The notes beneath the pieces were generated by a model that saw only the letters and a program-made list of their open reading frames with translations, had not been told where the DNA came from and did no database searches. 64,000 nucleotides of DNA. It comes from Gramella jeungdoensis. Lineage in GTDB: Bacteria > Bacteroidota > Bacteroidia > Flavobacteriales > Flavobacteriaceae. Positions 18,224 through 26,235 of the stretch are shown piece after piece. Each line of letters starts with the position of its first letter. Position 1 is the stretch's first letter. The position numbers and the translations under genes are program-made. Location: the NCBI RefSeq assembly GCF_023805255.1, contig NZ_JAMSCK010000003.1, positions 620,001 to 684,000 on the forward strand. Reading direction: 5' to 3'.

Positions 18224-20506
18224 ATGAAAAAAATATTCAAGATCGTTACATTCCTTATTGTAGGAACCGGAAGCCTTTTTGCTCAGTCAGATGGGATTTC
18301 CAGTTCAGTGATGGATGTAGAAACCAAAGTAGACTCAGTATTGCAACTTATGACCCTTGAAGAAAAAGTGGGTCAGATGGTGCAGTATAATGGAAGCTGG
18401 GACTTAACCGGTCCGGCTTCGGGGACTGATAACAAACAGAAGGAAGAAAGGCTGAAAAAGGGTCTTGTGGGCTCCATGCTCAATGTCATTTCTGTGGATG
18501 CCACACGTGAAGCACAACGTTTGAACATGGAAAACTCCCGAATGAAGATCCCTCTTATATTCGGTTATGATGTGATACATGGTTATAAAACCATATTTCC
18601 TGTTCCCCTTGGAGAAACTGCTAGCTGGGATCTTGAAGCCATGGAGAAATCTGCCCGTATCGCAGCACTGGAATCGGTTGCTGATGGTATTAACTGGACT
18701 TTCTCTCCTATGATTGATATTTCAAGAGATGCACGTTGGGGCCGTATTATGGAAGGCTCTGGCGAAGATCCTTTTCTTACTTCCAAGGTTGCTGTTGCGA
18801 AAGTAAAGGGCTACCAGGGAGATGACCTTTCCCATCCCAGAACGATCGCGGCTACCGCTAAACATTTTGCAGGTTACGGTCTAGCAGAAGGGGGAAAGGA
18901 TTATAACGCGGTTAATATTGGCGAGAATGAACTTCATAATGTTGTTCTACCTCCCTTTCATGCGGCTGCCGAAGCCGGGGTAGCTACATTTATGAACTCC
19001 TTCAATACTATCGATGGTGTTCCTGCTACCGGAAGTGAAAACCTTCAAAGGGATATCCTGAAAGGAGACTGGGACTGGAAAGGTTTTGTGGTTTCTGATT
19101 GGGGATCTATCGCAGAAATGGTTCCTCATGGTTTTGCACGGGATAAGGTACATGCCGCAGAGATTGCAGTAAAGGCAGGGAGTGATATGGATATGGAAGG
19201 TGGAGCCTATGTTGCCGGACTTCAAAAACTGGTAGAGGAAGGAAAAATCGATGAATCTTTAATAGATGATGCGGTGAGAAGGATACTTCGTGTGAAGTTC
19301 AAAATGGGACTTTTTGAAGATCCTTATCGATATGCAGATGAAGATCTGAATAATTCGATATCCTATGAAGAACATAGAAAAGAGGCCAGAGACATTGCCA
19401 GAAAGTCCATTGTGCTTCTAAAGAATGAGAATGACCTGCTTCCAATAGATAATTCAGTTAATAAAATTGCGGTTATAGGGCCCTTAGCCGATGATAAGGA
19501 CAGTCCTATTGGTAACTGGCGTGCCCAGGGAGAAACCAATTCCGCTGTTTCAGTTCTGGAAGGATTGAAGGCCGCTGCAGCCGAAAATACTGAAATCACC
19601 TATAGTAAAGGAGTTACTTTGGGGGAGGGAGAACGCAGTTTCCTTTTTCCACTTGAAATTAATGAAACAGATAGATCGGGAATCTCTGAGGCTGTGAAAG
19701 CAGCCAAAGATGCCGAACTTGTGGTTATGGTTCTTGGGGAGGATGCTTTCCAGTCTGGAGAAGGCCGCAGTCAGGCATATGTAGGCCTTGCGGGACTGCA
19801 AATGGAATTGGTGAAGGAAGTTCAAAAAGTAAATCAGAACATTGTCCTGGTACTTATCAATGGCCGTCCGCTTGAAATTACCTGGGCTTCTGAGAATATA
19901 CCTTCTATCGTGGAAGCTTGGCAGCTTGGTACCGAAAGTGGAAATGCCATTGCCGATGTTCTTCTGGGGAAATATAATCCTTCAGGTAAACTGCCGGTTT
20001 CTTTTCCACGTGCGGTGGGACAGGAACCATTATATTATAATCATTTGAATACGGGAAGGCCCTATAGCGAGGAGCATGTGACCTATGCACATTATACTGA
20101 TATTGAAAATGGCCCTTTATATCCTTTTGGTTATGGTTTAAGCTATACCGATTTTGAATATGGAAAACCTGAACTTTCTTCTTCCAGTCTTAATACAGGT
20201 GAAACTGTGACGCTTAGTGTTGAGCTTACAAATACTGGAAACGTTAAGGGTAAGGAAGTGGTTCAGCTATATCTGAGGGATCTTGTGGCAAGTCTTGCCA
20301 GGCCTGTAAAAGAACTGAAAGGCTTTAAGCTTGTGGAGCTTAATCCCGGTGAGACCAGAACTGTGGAATTCCAAATTGATGAAGAAATGCTTAAATTTTA
20401 CTCCGCATCTGGAAAATGGGAAGCCGAAACCGGGGAATTTGAACTTATGCTCGGTGGAAATTCTGAAGATGTAAAGTCAGTAAAATTAAATTACAGCAAA
20501 TCATGA
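18224..20506 (+). CDS. bglX: GH3 beta-glucosidase, periplasmic
   Basis: The ATG at 18224 begins a clean signal peptide (MKKIFKIV..., cleavage after SLFA), so I prefer it to the TTG at 18197; 760 aa. The BglX-like layout is complete: N-terminal TIM barrel with KHFAGYG and the nucleophile in GFVVSDWGS (Asp292), the alpha/beta sandwich with LGEDAFQSGEGRSQ, which likely supplies the acid/base Glu, and a C-terminal fibronectin-like domain (VTLSVELTNTGNVKGKEVVQLYL). It releases glucose from the non-reducing end of beta-glucan oligosaccharides imported by SusCD. It overlaps the next GH16 gene by 4 bp (ATGA), so translation is coupled. Confidence 0.93.
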   Translation: MKKIFKIVTFLIVGTGSLFAQSDGISSSVMDVETKVDSVLQLMTLEEKVGQMVQYNGSWDLTGPASGTDNKQKEERLKKGLVGSMLNVISVDATREAQRLNMENSRMKIPLIFGYDVIHGYKTIFPVPLGETASWDLEAMEKSARIAALESVADGINWTFSPMIDISRDARWGRIMEGSGEDPFLTSKVAVAKVKGYQGDDLSHPRTIAATAKHFAGYGLAEGGKDYNAVNIGENELHNVVLPPFHAAAEAGVATFMNSFNTIDGVPATGSENLQRDILKGDWDWKGFVVSDWGSIAEMVPHGFARDKVHAAEIAVKAGSDMDMEGGAYVAGLQKLVEEGKIDESLIDDAVRRILRVKFKMGLFEDPYRYADEDLNNSISYEEHRKEARDIARKSIVLLKNENDLLPIDNSVNKIAVIGPLADDKDSPIGNWRAQGETNSAVSVLEGLKAAAAENTEITYSKGVTLGEGERSFLFPLEINETDRSGISEAVKAAKDAELVVMVLGEDAFQSGEGRSQAYVGLAGLQMELVKEVQKVNQNIVLVLINGRPLEITWASENIPSIVEAWQLGTESGNAIADVLLGKYNPSGKLPVSFPRAVGQEPLYYNHLNTGRPYSEEHVTYAHYTDIENGPLYPFGYGLSYTDFEYGKPELSSSSLNTGETVTLSVELTNTGNVKGKEVVQLYLRDLVASLARPVKELKGFKLVELNPGETRTVEFQIDEEMLKFYSASGKWEAETGEFELMLGGNSEDVKSVKLNYSKS

Positions 20507-21279
20507 AAGAATTTTCAAAATTAGTACTGTCATGTGGATTACTTCTGGGAATTGTCTTAACAGGAAAAGCTCAGGAAAAGGTGATCTTCGAAGAAGATTT
20601 TAACGGAGATAGCCTGGACATGAGTTCCTGGAGCTACGAAGAAGGTGATGGATGCCCGGATATTTGTGGTTGGGGTAATAACGAGAGACAGGTCTATGAC
20701 AGGGAGTTTGTGGAGGTTAAGGATGGTAATCTTGTGATTACTGCAGTTAAGAAGGCTGATGAGTATTATTCTGGAAAGATCATTTCCAAAGACAAGGTGG
20801 AATTCAAATATGGCGTGATAGAAGTACGGGCAAAGTTAGGAACCGGAAAGGGCATATGGCCTGCTTTCTGGATGCTGGGTGCAGATATCAGTGAAGTTGG
20901 ATGGCCAGCCTGTGGGGAGATCGATATCCTGGAATACGTTGGGAAGGAACCCGGGATGGTCTTTACTTCTTTGCATACTCCTGCCAGTCACGGAGAAACC
21001 ATCAATACAAAAAAGACCAGGATCGAAGATATCGAAGAAGGTTTTCACACCTATAAAGCCGAATGGACGAAGGATTATGTTGAATTCTTTGTAGACGGGA
21101 ACCAGGTGTACAGGTTCACTCCGGAAAAGTATGATGATGAACATTATCCCTTCAGAAAGGATTTTTACTTTCTCATCAATATGGCTGTAGGAGGTACTTT
21201 TGGAGGACCGGAGGTAGATGATTCAATTTTTCCGGTCAAATACTATATAGACCATATTAAAGTAACCCGGTCGAATTAG
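20503..21279 (+). CDS. GH16 beta-1,3-glucanase (laminarinase), secreted single-domain
   Basis: This 258-aa protein has a signal peptide (MKEFSKLVLSCGLLLG..., cleavage near GKA-Q) and one GH16 domain. Catalytic motif GEIDILE gives nucleophile Glu139, Asp141 and acid/base Glu144. WPAFWMLG (119-126), VGWPACGE and GGTFGG are kept. It lacks the PKD and linker parts and the lipid anchor of the first GH16, so it is probably periplasmic or freely secreted and handles other chain lengths. A lipobox-like LSCG occurs at residue 11, but it lies before the hydrophobic core, so I do not read it as a lipoprotein. It is the last gene of the locus. Confidence 0.93.
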   Translation: MKEFSKLVLSCGLLLGIVLTGKAQEKVIFEEDFNGDSLDMSSWSYEEGDGCPDICGWGNNERQVYDREFVEVKDGNLVITAVKKADEYYSGKIISKDKVEFKYGVIEVRAKLGTGKGIWPAFWMLGADISEVGWPACGEIDILEYVGKEPGMVFTSLHTPASHGETINTKKTRIEDIEEGFHTYKAEWTKDYVEFFVDGNQVYRFTPEKYDDEHYPFRKDFYFLINMAVGGTFGGPEVDDSIFPVKYYIDHIKVTRSN

Positions 21280-21288
21280 TCAAAACAG

Positions 21289-21354
21289 GCGGGACCTTCT
21301 ATCTGAAATTTGGGCTTGGATTAGCGTTTCTAATACTTATTTCAAAGGTTCCGC
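21289..21354. terminator. Large bidirectional hairpin closing the laminarin locus
   Basis: Arms GCGGGACCTT (21289-21298) and AAGGTTCCGC (21345-21354) pair, followed inward by TGAAAT/ATTTCA (21304-21309 / 21339-21344) and a small ATTAG/CTAAT stem-loop. It lies between the convergent GH16 and tadA genes and is probably the shared transcription end. No long T-run follows on either side. Confidence 0.55.
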
Positions 21355-21355
21355 T

Positions 21356-21820
21356 TTAATTTAAATTTCTCTTCTCTATAAAGAACTTTTTCAGAAGGGA
21401 TCCACATTCATTTTCCATCACTCCCGATTTCACTTCGGTCTTTGGATGTAACTCCACTCCAAATTTGCGGTATCCGCGGTGCGGATCGGAAGCTCCGAAT
21501 ACAAGTTTAGGGATCTGACTCCAATAAAGAGCTCCGGCACACATCTGGCAGGGTTCCATGGTGACATACATGGTGCAGTTCAGTAGATATTTTCCCCCAA
21601 GAAAATTTGCGGCAGCTGTGATCGCCTGCATTTCGGCATGAGCTGTAACATCATTGAGGGTTTCGGTAAGGTTATGCCCCCTGGCGATGATCCTGTCGTT
21701 TATCACTACTACCACACCCACGGGAATCTCCCCTTTTTCATAGGCCGCTTCGGCTTCTTCCAAAGCCTTTTTCATATAATATTCATCATTAAAAGGAGAA
21801 AGCATGTGTGGAATTTTCAT
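21356..21820 (-). CDS. tadA: tRNA-specific adenosine deaminase
   Basis: A 154-aa cytidine/deoxycytidylate deaminase-fold enzyme. Zinc and catalytic residues are in HAE (His61, Glu63) and PCQMC (Cys91, Cys94). NLTETLNDVTAHAE and the length fit TadA, which converts A34 to inosine in tRNA-Arg(ACG). A start at Met6 or Met16 is possible since the conserved core begins near FNDEYYM. A related free-nucleobase deaminase (guanine deaminase-like) cannot be fully excluded. It is divergent from dxs. Confidence 0.88.
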   Translation of the reverse strand: MKIPHMLSPFNDEYYMKKALEEAEAAYEKGEIPVGVVVVINDRIIARGHNLTETLNDVTAHAEMQAITAAANFLGGKYLLNCTMYVTMEPCQMCAGALYWSQIPKLVFGASDPHRGYRKFGVELHPKTEVKSGVMENECGSLLKKFFIEKRNLN

Positions 21821-21882
21821 GAAAGATATAAATTTTGAAGATTCCGGGCAGCAGTCATATCCCTAATTAAGATTTCATAATG

Positions 21883-21890
21883 TAACTTTG
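21883..21890 (+). promoter_or_regulatory. dxs promoter -7 box TAACTTTG
   Basis: A perfect match to the Bacteroidota -7 element TAnnTTTG ends only 6 bp before the dxs ATG at 21897. Transcription from it would begin at or within a few bases of the start codon, giving a leaderless or nearly leaderless mRNA. No clear TTG at -33 is seen. Confidence 0.6.
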
Positions 21891-21896
21891 CCGGGT

Positions 21897-23669
21897 ATGG
21901 CCGAAAAGATCCTGAAAAATATACACAGCCCGGCAGACCTGCGGAAGCTTTCTAAAGAGGAATTGAAAGTACTTGCCAAAGAACTGCGTCGCTTTATTAT
22001 TGATATAGTAGCCACAAAGGAAGGGCATCTTGGTGCGAGCCTTGGTGTTGTTGAGCTTACCATCGCCCTGCATTATGTCTTCAATACACCTGAAGATCTG
22101 CTGGTATGGGATGTTGGTCACCAGGCCTACGGGCATAAGATCCTCACCGGGCGCAAGGATATTTTTGATACCAACCGGCAGCTGGGAGGTATCAGCGGTT
22201 TTCCCAAAAGAAGTGAAAGTGAATATGACACCTTCGGGACCGGGCATTCTTCCACCTCGGTTTCGGCGGCCCTTGGTATGGCTATCGCTTCCAATCTTAA
22301 GGGAGAAACCGAAAAACAGCATATCGCCGTGATCGGTGATGCCTCCATCGCCAGCGGGATGGCCTTTGAGGGTTTGAATCATGCCGGTGTCACTAAGGCA
22401 AATCTGCTGGTAATCCTTAACGATAATGCTATCGGGATCGATCCCAGCGTTGGAGCTTTAAAGGAATATCTCACCAAAGCCAGGGTGGGTTATAAACCTG
22501 CCAGTGATAATATTATTGAAGCTTTGAACTTCAGGTATTTTGGCCCTGTTGACGGTCATGATCTGGAAGGTCTTCTGAAGGTCCTCGGGGAGATGAAGCA
22601 GATAAAGGGACCTAAGTTCCTTCATGTGATTACAAAAAAAGGAAAAGGACTAAAAAAGGCCGAGGAAGACCAGGTAAAATATCACGCGCCGGGAAAATTT
22701 GAGCCTGAAACAGGAGAATTATTAAAATATGAAACCGACGGCCTTCCATTAAAGTACCAGGATGTCTTTGGTTTTACATTGGTTGAACTGGCCGAAAAGA
22801 ATGAGAAGATCATTGGGATCACGCCGGCTATGCCTACGGGTAGTTCCCTGAAATATATGATGAAAGCTTTTCCCGAAAGAGCTTTTGATGTAGGGATCGC
22901 TGAGCAGCATGCGGTCACTCTTTCGGCAGGGATGGCTACACAGGGCTTTGTGGTCTATTGCGCGATCTACTCCACTTTTCTGCAAAGAGCTTATGACCAG
23001 TTGATCCATGACGTGGCACTTCAGAATTTGCCGGTGATCTTCTGCCTTGATCGTGCGGGCCTTGTAGGTGAAGATGGAGCCACCCATCACGGGGTTTTTG
23101 ATATTGCCTATGCCAGGGCCATTCCTAATTTGATAATAGCAGCACCTAGGAATGAGGTCGACCTTCGAAACCTGCTTTATACGGCCCAGCTTGGACTAAA
23201 AAACCCAATGATTATTCGCTATCCCCGCGGCCGTGGCGTGTTGAAGGAATGGAGAAAACCTTTTGAAAAAATAGAGATAGGAAAGGGAGAATGTCTTAAA
23301 GAAGGTTCAGAAATAGCAGTGCTTAGTATCGGGAATATGGCAGGAAACGTTTCGAAGGCCATCGATGAAATTGGGGAAAAAGAGAAGATCGCTCATTACG
23401 ATATGCGTTTTGTTAAACCGCTTGATGAAGAATTACTCAGAAATATTTTTAAAAAGTATCAGAAAATAGTTACCGCAGAGGACGGAGTCAAAAAATCTGG
23501 ATTTGGAAGCGCCGTCCTGGAATTCGCTGCAGAGGCCGGTTTTCAAGGTAAAATATACACATTAGGTATTCCTGATGAATTTATTGAGCAAGGAAGTGTG
23601 ATTCAATTACAAGAAATCGCAGGAATTCACGTTGAAGGAATAAGGCAAAAGCTGGAATCTATGATATGA
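21897..23669 (+). CDS. dxs: 1-deoxy-D-xylulose-5-phosphate synthase
   Basis: This 590-aa enzyme (ATG at 21897, directly after the promoter box) makes DXP from pyruvate and glyceraldehyde 3-phosphate in the first step of the MEP isoprenoid pathway. N-terminal motifs EGHLGASLGVVELTIALHY and DVGHQAYGHKIL are typical. The ThDP-binding motif is GDAS (147-150) followed by LNDN (174-177); the usual third residue Gly of GDG is Ala149. The catalytic Glu lies in VGIAEQHAVT in the pyrimidine-binding domain, and FLQRAYDQLIHDVALQ is conserved. It is slightly shorter than the usual 620 aa. A homologous transketolase is excluded by domain order and these motifs. Confidence 0.95.
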   Translation: MAEKILKNIHSPADLRKLSKEELKVLAKELRRFIIDIVATKEGHLGASLGVVELTIALHYVFNTPEDLLVWDVGHQAYGHKILTGRKDIFDTNRQLGGISGFPKRSESEYDTFGTGHSSTSVSAALGMAIASNLKGETEKQHIAVIGDASIASGMAFEGLNHAGVTKANLLVILNDNAIGIDPSVGALKEYLTKARVGYKPASDNIIEALNFRYFGPVDGHDLEGLLKVLGEMKQIKGPKFLHVITKKGKGLKKAEEDQVKYHAPGKFEPETGELLKYETDGLPLKYQDVFGFTLVELAEKNEKIIGITPAMPTGSSLKYMMKAFPERAFDVGIAEQHAVTLSAGMATQGFVVYCAIYSTFLQRAYDQLIHDVALQNLPVIFCLDRAGLVGEDGATHHGVFDIAYARAIPNLIIAAPRNEVDLRNLLYTAQLGLKNPMIIRYPRGRGVLKEWRKPFEKIEIGKGECLKEGSEIAVLSIGNMAGNVSKAIDEIGEKEKIAHYDMRFVKPLDEELLRNIFKKYQKIVTAEDGVKKSGFGSAVLEFAAEAGFQGKIYTLGIPDEFIEQGSVIQLQEIAGIHVEGIRQKLESMI

Positions 23670-23675
23670 TTTTTT

Positions 23676-23683
23676 TATTTTTG
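23676..23683 (+). promoter_or_regulatory. -7 box TATTTTTG upstream of the DUF3078 gene
   Basis: A perfect TAnnTTTG match lies 24 bp before the ATG at 23708 and just after the dxs stop. A matching TTG at -33 is not evident. It suggests that the DUF3078 gene has its own promoter. Confidence 0.45.
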
Positions 23684-23707
23684 CAAATCTGAAAACCTAA
23701 ATTATTA

Positions 23708-24700
23708 ATGAAGTTCCAAATCCTACTCTTATTTTTCTTCTTTACATCACTCAATTCTTTAGCTTCTGATTTTAAATATATTGCAGTAAATGATACTACT
23801 GCAACTGCTGCCAAGGATACTACGGTTTCCGATACCATGATGATGTACTGGACAGAGAAGAATACTTTCGGGGTTAATCTTAGCGAGGTGGCTTTCGTTA
23901 ACTGGAATTCGGGAGGTAATAATTCGGTTTCTGCTTTATTCTTTTCAAGCTTTGAAAGGAACTTTGAAAAAGACCTTACCATGTGGAAAAATTCAGCCTC
24001 TCTGCGATATGGACTCAATGCACAGGAAGGTCGTGAAGTAAGGAAGACCGAAGATGAGATTCGGTTGAAATCTTCATTCGGTTTCAGAAAAGACAGTACC
24101 TCTAACTGGTATTATTCAGGAAAATTTAGCTTTAACACACAGTTTTCTAACGGATATAAATATCCAGATACCGAGGTGCCGATTTCAAAATTCATGGCAC
24201 CGGGCTATACTTTTCTGGGTGCGGGTACCGAATACTCCGATCCCGTGGAAGATCTAACGGTGTATCTTTCTCCTATAACCTTTAAGTCTACCTTTGTACT
24301 GGACCAGCGGCTGGCCGATGAAGGGATGTTTGGGGTGGAACCGGCTGTTACCGATGAGCTGGGAAATATCCTGAAGGAAGGTGAGAATCTGCGAACGGAA
24401 TTTGGTTTTCTTGTCACCAGCGGTTTCAGCAAGGAAGTTTTCGATAATATCGATCTTGATAATCAGCTGAGTTTATATTCAGACTATCTCAATAACTTCG
24501 GAAATGTTGATGTTGACTGGCAGCTGAACGTTAATATGAAGGTGAACGACTTCGTGAAGGCCAATGTGGGCTCACATATACGTTATGACGACGATGTGAA
24601 ATTCAAGGAAGATACCAATGGCGATGGGAAACTTGAAACTTCCGGCCCCCGGCTTCAGCTGAAGCAGATGCTTGGTGTTGGAGTTGTTTACGAATTCTAG
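23708..24700 (+). CDS. DUF3078 outer-membrane-type protein
   Basis: A 330-aa exported protein with signal peptide (MKFQILLLFFFFTSLNSLA-S). The conserved NTFGVNLSEVAFVNWNSGGNNSV block is typical of DUF3078. The rest is a series of amphipathic beta-strands with alternating aromatics (LRYGLNAQEG, WYYSGKFSFNTQF, LNVNMKVNDFVKANVGSHIRY) and ends with VVYEF, a terminal Phe like outer-membrane barrels. Function is unknown; a small porin-like or assembly-related barrel is the best reading. It converges on dgt with one base between the two stop codons. Confidence 0.85.
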   Translation: MKFQILLLFFFFTSLNSLASDFKYIAVNDTTATAAKDTTVSDTMMMYWTEKNTFGVNLSEVAFVNWNSGGNNSVSALFFSSFERNFEKDLTMWKNSASLRYGLNAQEGREVRKTEDEIRLKSSFGFRKDSTSNWYYSGKFSFNTQFSNGYKYPDTEVPISKFMAPGYTFLGAGTEYSDPVEDLTVYLSPITFKSTFVLDQRLADEGMFGVEPAVTDELGNILKEGENLRTEFGFLVTSGFSKEVFDNIDLDNQLSLYSDYLNNFGNVDVDWQLNVNMKVNDFVKANVGSHIRYDDDVKFKEDTNGDGKLETSGPRLQLKQMLGVGVVYEF

Positions 24701-24701
24701 G

Positions 24702-26048
24702 TTATAAACTCTGTCCCTTATATTTTTTTACCGAAGCCACGGTCATCCCATCAGTGAGTGAAGCCGTATAGGAACAGATCCCTATCAGTTTCTCGTATAC
24801 TGAATCATTATTCTGCAGATGTTGTAACTGTGGCACCGATTTCAAAACCAGTTTGGTGAAATTTGAATCTTCATCATTGTTTTCCGGTAGAAGGGCTTTG
24901 GTGTAAATGTCAAGAAGATAGGAAAGCATGCGATAGCCGGCAATTTCCTTGCTTATCACTTCCTCGCTCTGGTATATCTTTTCTATGCTTATCTTGATAA
25001 TGTCTTTTATCTGGGCCTCATAACTGCTCTTGTCAAAAAGAGATTCATGGAATTCTCCCTTCAGGATCGCATCCTCATTTTTCAGAAATATTTCGGCCGC
25101 TTCACCAATAAGGGTGTTTATGGCTAAAGACCTGAGATAGGCAAGCCTGTCGGCTGTATTGGTAAGACCATTATATTTTGAGGTATTGATATTGTCCTTA
25201 ACCAGTTTAATAAGGTATTCCAGGGCATAATCCTCGTCTATAAGGCCCAGGTTTATCCCATCCTCAAAATCGATGATGGTGTAACATATATCATCGGCTG
25301 CCTCTACCAGGAACGCAAGTGGATGCCTGCAATATCCAATGTCTTTTCCCTCTCTAGTCTTTTTAAGTCCTAACTCCACCGCTACCTCTTCGAAGAAGTC
25401 TCTTTCGCTTTGAAAGAAACCAAATTTCTTGTCCTCTATATTTCTTGAGGGTTTATGCGGGAGGGATTCTTTTGGGTACTTCGTAAATGCACCGAGAGTG
25501 GCATAAGAAAGTCTTAAGCCACCTTCGATTCCCGGGCGATGTTCGGTAAGTATTTTGAAACCGTTAGCATTACCTTCAAATTTCACGAGATCCTGAAACT
25601 CTTTTTCACTAAGCTGATCTTTAAAACGTTTTCCGTTCCCATGACTGAAGTATTCCCCAATGGCCTTTTCACCCGAATGCCCGAATGGCGGATTCCCGAT
25701 GTCATGCGCTAAAGCTGCCGCAGCCACAATAGCTCCAAAATCGTTCATCTGGTATCCGAAAGTATCCCGAAGATGGGGGTGCTTTTCAAGCAGTTTCTGG
25801 CCGGTAAGTCGTCCCAAAGATCTTCCCACTACCGATACTTCAAGACTGTGAGTAAGACGGGTGTGCACAAAATCGGTCTTTGAGAGCGGGATCACCTGTG
25901 TCTTATCCTGTAGGCTCCTGAAAGCCGAAGAAAAGATGATTCGGTCATAATCTACTTCAAAACCCAGCCGGGTTTCGTTCTGTTCCTTTCTAAGTCTTTT
26001 ATGTGTATCTCCGAATCTTTTAAGCGATAAGAGTTGTTCCCAGTTCAT
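24702..26048 (-). CDS. dgt: Deoxyguanosinetriphosphate triphosphohydrolase
   Basis: A 448-aa HD-domain enzyme that hydrolyses dGTP to deoxyguanosine and tripolyphosphate and so controls dNTP pools. The N-terminal segment FSSAFRSLQDKTQVIPL and the HD motif residues RLTHSLEVSVVGR (first His) and ALAHDIGNPPFGHSGE (His-Asp) are all present. DICYTIIDFEDGI further on is typical of Dgt. It lies in the same orientation as nrdA and nrdB, so nucleotide supply and control genes are grouped, although a terminator separates them. Confidence 0.93.
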   Translation of the reverse strand: MNWEQLLSLKRFGDTHKRLRKEQNETRLGFEVDYDRIIFSSAFRSLQDKTQVIPLSKTDFVHTRLTHSLEVSVVGRSLGRLTGQKLLEKHPHLRDTFGYQMNDFGAIVAAAALAHDIGNPPFGHSGEKAIGEYFSHGNGKRFKDQLSEKEFQDLVKFEGNANGFKILTEHRPGIEGGLRLSYATLGAFTKYPKESLPHKPSRNIEDKKFGFFQSERDFFEEVAVELGLKKTREGKDIGYCRHPLAFLVEAADDICYTIIDFEDGINLGLIDEDYALEYLIKLVKDNINTSKYNGLTNTADRLAYLRSLAINTLIGEAAEIFLKNEDAILKGEFHESLFDKSSYEAQIKDIIKISIEKIYQSEEVISKEIAGYRMLSYLLDIYTKALLPENNDEDSNFTKLVLKSVPQLQHLQNNDSVYEKLIGICSYTASLTDGMTVASVKKYKGQSL

Positions 26049-26176
26049 TTTAGTTGGTAGTTATCTGTGATCTGCAGTAGTGAATTTTGCTTGGCTAAAA
26101 ATAAATAAAAAAGACGCCTTTGAAAACTTTCGGCCCTTCATCCTGAATTTATTTCGGCAAACAGAAAATTGAAATG

Positions 26177-26203
26177 AAAAAAGGGAAGTAATGCCTACTT
26201 CCC
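26177..26203 (-). terminator. Intrinsic terminator after nrdA
   Basis: Perfect 8-bp stem GGGAAGTA / TACTTCCC with loop ATGCC. Read on the minus strand it is followed by six T, 33 bp after the nrdA stop. Confidence 0.88.
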
Positions 26204-26235
26204 CCCTTCAATTCAAATTTGAATTAGCCAAAATT

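Noticed and set aside
21867-22382. 171-codon minus-strand frame over the dxs start
   Set aside because: Opposite the highly conserved N-terminus of dxs; no independent evidence.
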